Assembly (NCBI RefSeq): GCF_003265345.1
Contig: NZ_QFWW01000020.1
Location: 121,708-185,707, forward strand
Reading direction: 5' to 3'
DNA from: Lentzea terrae
Lineage (GTDB): Bacteria; Actinomycetota; Actinomycetes; Mycobacteriales; Pseudonocardiaceae
Length of the DNA stretch: 64,000 bases
Of the stretch, positions 44,229 through 53,400 are shown one piece after another. Below the pieces are notes generated by a model that saw only the letters and a list, made by a program, of their open reading frames with translations, ran no database searches and was not told the origin of the DNA. The translations under genes and the position numbers were made by a program. Every line of letters starts with the position of its first letter. Within the stretch, counting starts at the first letter, position 1.

Positions 44229-45334
44229 ACCACTGTGACGGGATGCCGGACCACGGCCCCGAACAGGTAGCCCTGCGTGTTGTAGGGCGTCGAGTCCGGC
44301 TGGTCGTCGGCCCGCACCCGCAACACGTGCTCCCCCGGCGTCGCCTGCCAGGGGATCTGCCACCGGGTCCAGCTCCCGCGCGACACCGGAGTGGCTCGCC
44401 GCCACGTCCGTCCGTCGATGGAAACCGAAACCCGGCGCACTCCGGAAGGCGACCACGATCGCCCGGTCAGCACCTGCCGCCCGGCCGGAACCGTGGCACC
44501 CCACCCGAGTTCGAACGCGCTCTTGGTCACCTGCGTGGTCACCAGCGTTCCCTCGGCCGGATAAGTGGGCCCGAGCAGCCGGTAGTACTGCGTGTCCCAC
44601 GGCGAGTGCAGCGGAGTCTCGGACACCTCCACCGACCCCAGCCACTTGATGCTCGCGATGCCGACCCAGCCGGGCACGACGAGGCGAGCCGGATAGCCGT
44701 GATCCACCGGCAGTTCTTCGCCGTTCATCTCGTACGCGACCAACACGTCGTCCAAGGCTTTCGCCAACGGCAACGGCCGCCGCACCCGACCGAGGTTCAC
44801 GCCGCCGGTCACGAACTCGGCGTCCAGCCCGGCCGGCAGCACGTCCACCGCGGACCGCCGCACTCCCGCCAGTCGCAACAGAACCGACAGCGGCACCCCG
44901 CGCCACCGCGCGTTGCCGACCGCGCCGAGCGTCCACGGCGTGCCGGTGACGCTCTGCCCTTGCTGCGAGGCGAAGAAGCTCCGCCCGTTGCCGGCGCACT
45001 CGATCACCGCCTCCACCGAACAGGACGGCAACGCCCGCAAGTCCCGCAGCGACAACGACAACGGCCGGGAGACCCCGGTACCGAAGATCCGGAGCCGCCA
45101 CGCAGCGCCGTCCAGCACGGGCGTCGAGGTGTGGTTGCGCACGAAGAACTTCGCCACCGGCGTCAGCGAACCGGTGCCGCGCAAGGCTTCCCAGCGCGTT
45201 TCGGCGTTGCTGCCGTGCACGATGAAGTCCGTGGCGGGCAACGGCTTCACTATGGAAGGCGCCGCCGATGCCACAGCACGAGAAGGTAGCACCGTCAGCC
45301 CTGCCGCGATCAGCACGCCCCGCCGAGAGATCAT
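44225..45334 (-). CDS. Sulfite-oxidase-fold molybdopterin oxidoreductase, Tat-exported
   Basis: A 369-residue protein with a twin-arginine-like leader (ISRRGVLIAAGLTVLPSRAVA). The molybdopterin domain has the Mo-ligand Cys in AVIECAGNGRSFF and the SUOX-family PARLVVPGWVGIASIKWLGSVEV, followed by the Mo-co dimerisation Ig-like domain (HVLRVRADDQ). There is no cytochrome b5 heme domain, as in YedY/SorA-type bacterial enzymes. It probably oxidises sulfite or reduces an S-/N-oxide outside the membrane. ATG 45334 gives the cleanest leader; GTG 45358 is an alternative. Confidence 0.88.
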   Translation of the reverse strand: MISRRGVLIAAGLTVLPSRAVASAAPSIVKPLPATDFIVHGSNAETRWEALRGTGSLTPVAKFFVRNHTSTPVLDGAAWRLRIFGTGVSRPLSLSLRDLRALPSCSVEAVIECAGNGRSFFASQQGQSVTGTPWTLGAVGNARWRGVPLSVLLRLAGVRRSAVDVLPAGLDAEFVTGGVNLGRVRRPLPLAKALDDVLVAYEMNGEELPVDHGYPARLVVPGWVGIASIKWLGSVEVSETPLHSPWDTQYYRLLGPTYPAEGTLVTTQVTKSAFELGWGATVPAGRQVLTGRSWSPSGVRRVSVSIDGRTWRRATPVSRGSWTRWQIPWQATPGEHVLRVRADDQPDSTPYNTQGYLFGAVVRHPVTVV

Positions 45335-45384
45335 GCCCTCCACGCTAGGACGTGCCACAAGGGGCCATCCCAGAGAACGAGAAA

Positions 45385-45426
45385 GGTCGTGCGCGGCTCC
45401 GGTTTCCCGAAGAGTCGCGCACGACC
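45385..45426 (-). terminator. Hairpin downstream of the FG-GAP gene
   Basis: A perfect 11-bp stem (GGTCGTGCGCG / CGCGCACGACC) with a 20-nt loop lies 72 bp after the FG-GAP stop on the minus strand and upstream of the molybdoenzyme gene. It probably ends the FG-GAP transcript. Confidence 0.6.
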
Positions 45427-45497
45427 GTTCCCCACAACGAGCGGTCTGGGGGATCCGCTCGCTCTGCCCCGCCGTACTCCCCTACGGCCGGGACACG

Positions 45498-46745
45498 TCA
45501 GCCACCGAAGCCACCGGACCCGTCGGCCACCGCGATGAAGACGCCCTTGTTGCCGAAGCCGACGACGTCCGCCGCTCCCTCACCCGTGATGTCCGCGAGC
45601 AGCCGCGGGTTCTGCGCCACGCTCCAGCCGCGTTCGGCGCCGAAGTCCGCGTTGACGAGCTTGGCCGGACCGAACGTGCCGTCACCACGCGACACTGCCG
45701 AGAAGACACCGGTGGAGCTGAAGCCGACGATGTCGACTCGTCCGTCATCAGTCACATCGCCGATCGACGGCAAGGGCGTGGACGAAGTGCCGTAGCCGTA
45801 ACCGTTGTTGTAGCCGAAGTAGCTGATGCCCACACCGAACGGGGTGAACGTGCCGCCACCGAGCGCCCGGCCGGTGTAGGTGTTGCTGTCACCGCCGAAG
45901 CGGATCGCGTCCGCGTAACCGTCGCCGGTGATGTCACCGACCTGGAAGACCGCGTGCGCCGACGGGTCCTGGTCGCCGCTCGCCGGCAGCGGCCTGCCGT
46001 AGGTGCCGTCGGGCCGGGCGATGCTCGACATCGGTGCGACGCTCGGGCGGTAGCGGACGGACAGGATGTCCGGGCGCTTGTCGCCGCCGATGTTCACCAG
46101 CTTGAACTGGTTGAAGTCGAACTCGCCCGTCGTGAACTCGGTGGTCGCCACGTACGGCGGCGCGTAGCCGCCGCTGCCGGACGCCAGCGAGATGTCCACC
46201 CGGCCGTCCGCGAACGCGTAGATGTCCATGCGGCCGTCGACGTTCGCGTCGCCCAGCTGGAATCCGAGCGGGCCGGGGCGGCCGTTGGAACCGAACGGGC
46301 CCGACACCAGCCGCGGCGTGCGGAACGACCCGTCGCCGTTGCCGACCGCGGTCCAGATCCCGTCGGCCCTGACCCCCACCAGGTCCGCGAAGCCGTCGCC
46401 GGTGATGTCCGCGGCCCAGCGCGGAGTCTTGCCGTTGGTCCAGCCGGCGTTGAAGCCGTAGGCCGCGAGGGCGAACTTGGCCGGCGCGAAACCGCCGGCT
46501 GTCTGCGCGACGGACGTCCACACGCCGTCGTCGCCGAACGCGACGATGTCCGCCCTGCCGTCGCGCGTGACGTCCACGAGCGTGCGGACGTGCTTTTCGG
46601 TTCTCCACCCCTGGTCGTAACCGAACGCCGCGAGCGCGTACTTCGCGGTCGGCACGGGCGCTGCCGCGGCCTGCGCCGCGGGCACCAGGCCCGCGAGCGC
46701 CACCGCGGCAACGCCCAGCAAACGTCTCCAGGCATTACGTCTCAA
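45498..46745 (-). CDS. Secreted FG-GAP/VCBS repeat protein
   Basis: A 415-residue exported protein starting at TTG 46745, which has AGGGGG 7 nt upstream. The signal peptide (LLGVAAVALAGLVPAAQA) is followed by about seven integrin-like FG-GAP/VCBS blades with calcium loops of the type DVTRDGRADIVAFGDDG, DITGDGFADLVGV, DANVDGRMDIYAF and DITGEGAADVVGFG. This predicts a seven-bladed beta-propeller without an attached enzyme domain. Such proteins bind carbohydrates or other surface ligands. It lies just downstream of the giant-protein locus on the same strand. Confidence 0.88.
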   Translation of the reverse strand: MRRNAWRRLLGVAAVALAGLVPAAQAAAAPVPTAKYALAAFGYDQGWRTEKHVRTLVDVTRDGRADIVAFGDDGVWTSVAQTAGGFAPAKFALAAYGFNAGWTNGKTPRWAADITGDGFADLVGVRADGIWTAVGNGDGSFRTPRLVSGPFGSNGRPGPLGFQLGDANVDGRMDIYAFADGRVDISLASGSGGYAPPYVATTEFTTGEFDFNQFKLVNIGGDKRPDILSVRYRPSVAPMSSIARPDGTYGRPLPASGDQDPSAHAVFQVGDITGDGYADAIRFGGDSNTYTGRALGGGTFTPFGVGISYFGYNNGYGYGTSSTPLPSIGDVTDDGRVDIVGFSSTGVFSAVSRGDGTFGPAKLVNADFGAERGWSVAQNPRLLADITGEGAADVVGFGNKGVFIAVADGSGGFGG

Positions 46746-46843
46746 AGCATTGCCCCCTAAAGCAATCCACGTTCGACGGTCATGGTTTGAGGCGTTCCAC
46801 GCCGTTCCATGCCCGTTCCACGCGACTGCTTTTCGGGAGCGCG

Positions 46844-47449
46844 TCAGGTTTGTTGCTTCGCGGCGACCTCGCGCAAGGTCGCGGCGATGAGGCGCATCGA
46901 CGACGAGGCACCGGGGTTGAGCAGCACGTCCACGCCTTCCTCCGGAAGCACGCCGACGAGCTGTTTGAGGTCGACCTCCGCCCAGGCCTCGACGTCCTGC
47001 AAGCCTTCGTTCTCCGCGATGCGCCTGCTGTGCGCCGGCGCGGTCGCCGCGATCACGCACGGCACGTCGTCCGGTGACATCACCACCACAGGCGTGTTCT
47101 CGGCGTTCACGGCCAGCCCGAAGACCGACTCGGCCATCACGTCGAGCAGCTGGTCTGGCTCGGACTCACCGCGGATCACGAGCCGCAGCACGGCGTCCAC
47201 CGGGTCGGTCGGCGAGTCCGGCGTCCTGGCCTCGTAGTCGGGGTTCGCGTGGAACCGGCTCGTCGCACCGTCCTCGGCCACGAACCAGCCGCCGAGCACG
47301 GCCTCGAGCGGCGGCTTCGCCTCGCCGTTCTCGGCCTGCCACGAAGGGTCGATCAGGAACACCCACTGGTCGCCCTCAAGACGAACCGGTGTCTCGTCGG
47401 TGGCGGATTCCGCCATCAGAGCCTCCACGTGCTCACTTTCATCGGCCAT
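46844..47449 (-). CDS. Type VII secretion-associated small protein
   Basis: A 201-residue soluble protein (VRLEGDQWVFLIDPSWQ, LGGWFVAEDGATSRFHANPDYEA, LLNPGASSSMRLIAATLREV). From memory this pattern matches proteins annotated as type VII secretion system-associated, with an SseB-like fold, in actinomycetes; I could not search. Its ATG 47449 lies 11 bp inside the end of the giant gene, so translation is coupled. The likely role is a chaperone or accessory factor for secretion of that giant product, or an immunity-like partner. It has no signal peptide. Confidence 0.65.
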   Translation of the reverse strand: MADESEHVEALMAESATDETPVRLEGDQWVFLIDPSWQAENGEAKPPLEAVLGGWFVAEDGATSRFHANPDYEARTPDSPTDPVDAVLRLVIRGESEPDQLLDVMAESVFGLAVNAENTPVVVMSPDDVPCVIAATAPAHSRRIAENEGLQDVEAWAEVDLKQLVGVLPEEGVDVLLNPGASSSMRLIAATLREVAAKQQT

Positions 47450-50400
47450 GTTCACTATTAAGGAACTCGCGCAGGCTTTTCGCACGCGCGGGCGGCGAGT
47501 CCTGAGCCTGGGGGGAATCACTCACCGGGCCGGGAGCCAGGTGGCGCCAACCCGGCGCGCCTGCCTCGCCTCCGAGCCACTGCGCCAGCGCGCGTTCCAG
47601 TTCCTGCGCCGCGCCGCTTTCGCCGGCCTGCCCGGTCAGCGCGGACACCACCAGGGGTCCGTCCTGGCCGAACGTGCTCGCCACCTCCAGCTGAATCGCC
47701 TGGAGCACCAGTGCGTGCAGCACCTCGCTCGTGCTGCCCAACGAGTGGAAGAGGTCGTCCTCGTCGGGCAGGTTCAGCGTGTCCAGCCGGTCGGCGAGCA
47801 CATCGGGTCCAACCAGGTCGTCCACCATGCCCGCCGCGTCGAACTCGGGCTCCGCGACCGGCTCGGGCGGGAACCGACGCCAGACACCGCCGTTCTCCAC
47901 ACTCGTGCCCGCGGTCCCCTCGTCCAGCAGCAGGGTCGAGACCTCGGTCGTCGCCGCGTGCACGGGCTGTTCGACGCCGAACTCCCGGTCCATAGTGGCC
48001 TGGAAGTCGTGCGCGAGCCCACCGGGTCCCGCCACCAGCGCCGGGTAGCAGATGATCATCGTGAGCGCTTCCGCCTGGTTGCGCTGCATCGCGATGCGGA
48101 AGAACACCAGATCGCCCAGCAACCGGGCGAACGTCGCCCCGTCGACCTGCAACGCGGTGCCGTCCACCAGATGCACCAGCGCCGTCTGGTGCTGCGTGCC
48201 GTGCGTGGCGACGAAGAACGAGTTCTGCGGCCACGGCCTGGGCACGGCGTCCGGAGCCCCTGGATTGTCCGCAGGACGGTTGATCAGCGCGTAGTCGGCC
48301 TGCTCCCGGCTCCCCCACCGCAGGTCGTGCTGACGCAACTCCCCGTCGAGGAAGACCGCGCCTGTGACGGACCCGCGGTACTCGATCGGCACCACGTCGA
48401 CCTGCGAACTGCGGAACCCGACCCGAACTCCCTGCCGGGTGCGCGCCAGCAACGCCACGTCGTCCACCACCGGCGAAACGTGCAGCTCCCGCCACCGCCC
48501 GCCGATCCTGGCCGCGGGCGTGTCCAGCGCGGCCCGGTCCACCTGTCGCGTGGGCCCGACCGCAGACTGCCGGTAACCGAACTCGCTCGCCAGCGTCGAC
48601 TGGAAGTCCGCGGCCAGCCCACCCCTGCCCTTCACCCGGGACGCCTCGGACACCAGCATCCCGAACGTCTCGGGCTGGTTCGCCTCCACCGCCTCGCGGA
48701 AGAACTGGACGTCGTTCAACAGCCGGGCGAGGTTCGCACCGTCCAGCGCCACCGTCCGTCCGTCGTTCAACCGCACGCCCACCACCTGGGCGTTGCCGAG
48801 CCCCGACACGACGAACGTGTTCTGCGGCGCGGCCCCGCTGCGCACCCAGTTCTCGTCGCGCACGGCTTCTGGGCCTTGGAAGAAGGTGGCACCGACGACC
48901 CGGTTGCCGCGCACGAGCGGGGCGATCTGCGCCTCGGACGCTCGGAACGTCGTCGGCCGCCCCGTCGTGGTGTCGAGCCCTGCCACCGGGACGTCCGCCC
49001 GCACGGCATCGCGTGGCGCGGCCTGGGAGGGCTGGGCGTCCGGCGCGTGCACCGGCCCTGTCGGCCCGCTGTGCCGGAACTGGCCGCCGTCGAGGACGGC
49101 ACGGCTCGACGAGTGGAATAGGTCGTCCTCGTCGGGCAGGTTCAGCGACTCGGTGGGGTCGTACGGACTCGACTCGCGCCGGTCGAACAGATCATCCGGC
49201 AGGTTCAACGACTCAGTCGGGTCATACGGCTCATCCCGCAGGGTCGACGGCTCGCGCCGGTCAAACAAGTCATCCGGCAAGTTCAACGACTCAGTCGGGT
49301 CATACGGCTCATCCCGCAAGCCCGACGGCTCGCGCCGGTCAAACAAGTCATCCGGCAAGTTCAACGACTCAGTCGGGTCATACGGCTCATCCCGCAAGCC
49401 CGACGGCTCCCGCCCGCCAAACAAGTCATCCGGCAAGTTCAACGACTCAGTCGGGTCATACGGCTCATCCCGCAAGCCCGACGACTCCCGCCCGCCAAAC
49501 AAGTCATCCGGCAAGTTCAACGACTCAGTCGGGTCATACGGCTCATCGCGCAGGGTCGACGACTCCCGCCGGTCAAACAAGTCGTCCGGCAAGTTCAACG
49601 ACTCAGTCGGGTCGTACTCATCAACGCGAGCAGGCCCCTCCGGCCCGACCAGGTCCTCCACCATGCCGGCCGCGTCGAACGCATCGCCCGACGGCGTGAA
49701 CGGCGAAGTGGGCAGATCATCCAGCACGTCCTGCATCCCGAACGGATCCCTGGCCAACTCCGCGGGATCGAACGGACGTCCAGCTGCCGAGCCGAAGGGA
49801 TCGGCGGGCAGCGCGGCCACCGGCAACGGCGGGAACCGGCGCCAGAAACCACCGTTCTCCACACTCGCGGCCGAGGTCCCGTCGTCCTGCGGCAGTGTGC
49901 CGACAATGTCCGTCGCCGCGTGCACCGGCTGCGCGTAACCGAACTCCCACTGCAGAGCGCGCTGGAAGTCGTGCGCGAGCCCGCCCGGTCCCGCCACCAG
50001 GGCCGGGTAGCAGATGATCATCGTGAGCGCTTCGGCCTGGTTGCGCTGCATCGCGTGGTGGAAGAACACCAGGTCGCCCAGCAGCCGGGCGAAGGTGGCG
50101 CCGTCGACGTACAGCGGCGTGCCGTCGTGCAGGTGCACCAGCGCGGTCTGCTGCGGCGAGCCGTGCGTCGCGACGTAGAACGAGTTCTGCGGCCACGGCC
50201 TGGGCACGGCGTCGGTGCCGGCTCCGCGCGCGTCGCCCGGGGCGCGGTTGATCAGCGCGTAGTCGGACTGCTCGCGGCTGCCCCACCTGAGGTCGTGGTC
50301 GCGCAACGGTCCGTCGAGGAACACCGCGCCGATGACCGAGCCGCGGTTCTCCATCGGGACCACGTCGATCTGCGACGAGCGGAACGTGACCGGGTTGCCC

Positions 50401-53400
50401 TGCTGGTCGAGCGCCGCCAGCGGCACGTCGTTGATCACCGGCAGGACCCGGACTTCCCGCCACGGGCTGCCGTCGGGCACGAGGGCACCGTCCAGCGCGG
50501 CGCGGTCCATCGGTCGCGTCGGACCCGCCGCCGACTGCCGGTAGCCGAACTCGTTCGCCAGCGTGGCCTGGAACTCCGCGGCCAGCCCGCCGGGACCGTT
50601 CACCGCGGCCGACTCGGACATCAGCAGCGCGAACGTCGGCGGCCGGTTGGCGTCCACCGCCGACCGGAAGAACTGGACGTCGTTCAGCATCCGGGCGAGA
50701 CCGGGCCCGTCGAGCGACACCAGCCTGCCGTCGGCCAGCCACACGCCCGCGTTCCTCGCGTCGCTGGGGCCGGACACGAAGAACGTGTTCGCCGGCCAGG
50801 CCTGCGCCTGCGGGCTGCGCACCCAGCCTTCGTCGCGCACCGCCTCGCCGCCCGACCAGAACGTCGCGCCGACCACGCGGTTGTTGTTGTCCCGCAACGG
50901 GTTGATCTGCACGTCGGACGTGCGGAAGCCCACCGGCCCGCCGGTCGTGGTGTCGAACCCGGACAACGGGACGTCCGCCCGCACGGGGCTGAACGATCCC
51001 GCGGGTACCTGCTGGGCCACGGGCATGTGCGCGGCACGGGTGGTGTGGAAGGTGACGCCAGCACCAGAAGCACTGTGCTGGAACGCACTGCTGCCGGCAC
51101 CAGAAGGCGCGCCGGGCGTGTAGGTGTGGCGACCGTCCGCGTCGACGTGGTGCGTGATGTGCACCGGTTTGCGTCCGGCCTTGCCCGTGAACGGCGCGTG
51201 CGTAGTGGTCGAGCCGTCCGGCTGGTGGATCACGATGTCGTTCTTCAGATCGGTCGCGATCAGCCGGGCTACCAGGTCGTCGGCGTGGCCCGCACGAGCG
51301 TTCTCGGCCGGGTCCGCGTCGTCGACCCGCGTGTGGTGCTGGATCAACGCGTTCACCAGGTGCCCGTGGTGTTCGTACGGGTGGTTCTGCACGAACGACG
51401 CGATCGCGGCCGCGGTCTTCGGCGGAGCTCCGGCGGCCGTCTCGATCACGCTCTTCCGCAGCCGGTCGGCGTGGGCGGGGTCGACCGCGCGGTAGAGGCT
51501 GCCGGGCGGCGCGGACGGCGCGGCCGGCAGGTGCTCATGCCTGATCAAGCCCAGTGCCCTGGCCATCGCCGTGCTCGTGTCCGAAGTGGCCAGGACGTGT
51601 GCGGCGACGGTCTTGTGCTCGCCCTGCACACCCGCGCTGACACCGGAGAACTCACCCTGCAACGGCGCGGAGATCGCCCGGTTCAGCGTGTTGTGGTCCC
51701 CACCGCCGAGATGAAGCACGTCCGAGGCCGGCACGGTCCACGCCGCGGCTATCTGCTGCGGCTCCCGGGCCTCGTGCTCCTTCTTCGAGAAGTCCTTGCG
51801 GTAGTCGGCCAGCTTGATGCCCTTCTTGGCCGCTCGGTCGGCCTGTGGGTTGTCCCCGCCGAAGAACCGGTTCACCACCGTCGTGAGGTCGAGGTGCGAC
51901 TGCGGCAGCTTGCCGTCCTTCACCCACCCGAATGCCAGCCGCGACAGGTCGGTCTCGATCGCACCGCCGAGGAAGTCGGTCGTGAAAGCCGGGCCGCGCA
52001 ACGGATGCCGGTTGTTCTGCGCCTCCACCCGCGCCCGCTCGACCACGGCATCGGGCTCCTCGCCGGGTCGCCCGAGCTTCTCGCCGTAGTGCTGGGTGAG
52101 CTCCTCGGCGTAGAGGGTGTTCATCGTCCGGCCCAGGTTGGTGTACTCGGCGGCGCCCTGTCCAAAACGGACAGTCGGGTCGGCCATGATCGCGACGGCG
52201 TCGACGAACAGGTTCGGTTCCGGCGTGTACGGCAGCAACTCGTGCGCACCCACTTGGCGGTCACGCGCCCGCATGTCCTCGTCGATCAGCCGTGCGAACT
52301 CCTCGGCGAACCCGGGATCCTCGACCTTGCCCCGCGCCTTCCGCACCGCCTCCTTTTCCTTGGCCGTCGCGTCCTGGCCGAGCTTCTGCTCCCAGCTGTC
52401 GATCTTCGCGGCGGTGTCGCGCACCAACGCCGCCCCGTCACCGACCCGGTAGCCACCGCTGATCATCAACGGCCGGCCGGCCCTGACGCCCTCGTCGGGC
52501 CCGCCCATCCGCAGCAGGTCGTTGACGTGTGTGAACACGTGTTCGCCGGTCCGGAGCGCACGCGACCCGGCGTCGAAGTCCTGCACCGCCAGGTACGGGT
52601 GCGTGCCCTGGCCGACCATGGCACCGACGGCCCAGCGGCCGGCCGGGCTGTCGATCGTCCGGTTCCGCATGTCGCCGTACGGGAAGCTCTTGGCGTCCCA
52701 CACCAGCGGCACCAACGCGATCGGCTCGGCGCGGTCCCGCACGATCGGCGCCGCTTCCGCCAGCGCCTGGTGGAGCGCGGCTTCGTTGCCGGCCTTGGCG
52801 TTGACACCGAAGACGAACGCCACCTTGCCGTCGGCGTCCCTCGCGCCGTCCATCATGCCGTCCAGCACCGCCGGCAGGTCCTCGAGACCGCCGAATCCGA
52901 CGATTGCCGTGACCACGAACGAGATCGGCTTGTTCTCCCGCACGCCCGCCTCGATCAGGTCGAGGTACTCCGCCTTGCCCGGCAGCCGCACCGGTCCGTG
53001 CGCCAGCCCGTCGAACGCCGCGTTGTGGACGACGTTCGCGGCGTCCAAAGAGGACAGTTCCACGCGCGGGCCCTGCAACACGACGTCCTCGTACCGCGTC
53101 CGCTTCGCGGGCTGCTCGTCGTCCGAGGAGGACCACTCGTCGCCGCTGTCGCTCGAGTCGTCGTCACGCGGGCGCTTGCCCAGCGTCTCCTGCTGGTGGG
53201 ATGGACCGGCGCCGTCGTCACCGCGTGGCTCGTTGAAGAACTCGCCTTCCGCCCGGCGGGAAGCGGCGTCCTCGGACTCGGGCAGGGTGCGCCAGTCGCC
53301 GCCTTCGTGCAGGACGGTGCCGCTCTCTCCGCCTGAGGTGCGCAGCTCCAGGTCCGCGGTCGGGGCGTGCACAGGTCCGTCGAAGCCGAACTCGTCGGCG

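Noticed and set aside
49130..49620. CRISPR array
   Set aside because: The repeats are contiguous 78-bp coding units with no unique spacers and no cas genes nearby.
49920..53336. Long plus-strand open frame (1,138 codons) opposite the giant gene
   Set aside because: It is an Arg/Val/Asp/His-rich antisense shadow of GC-rich coding sequence without any recognisable domain; the minus-strand frame has clear modules.
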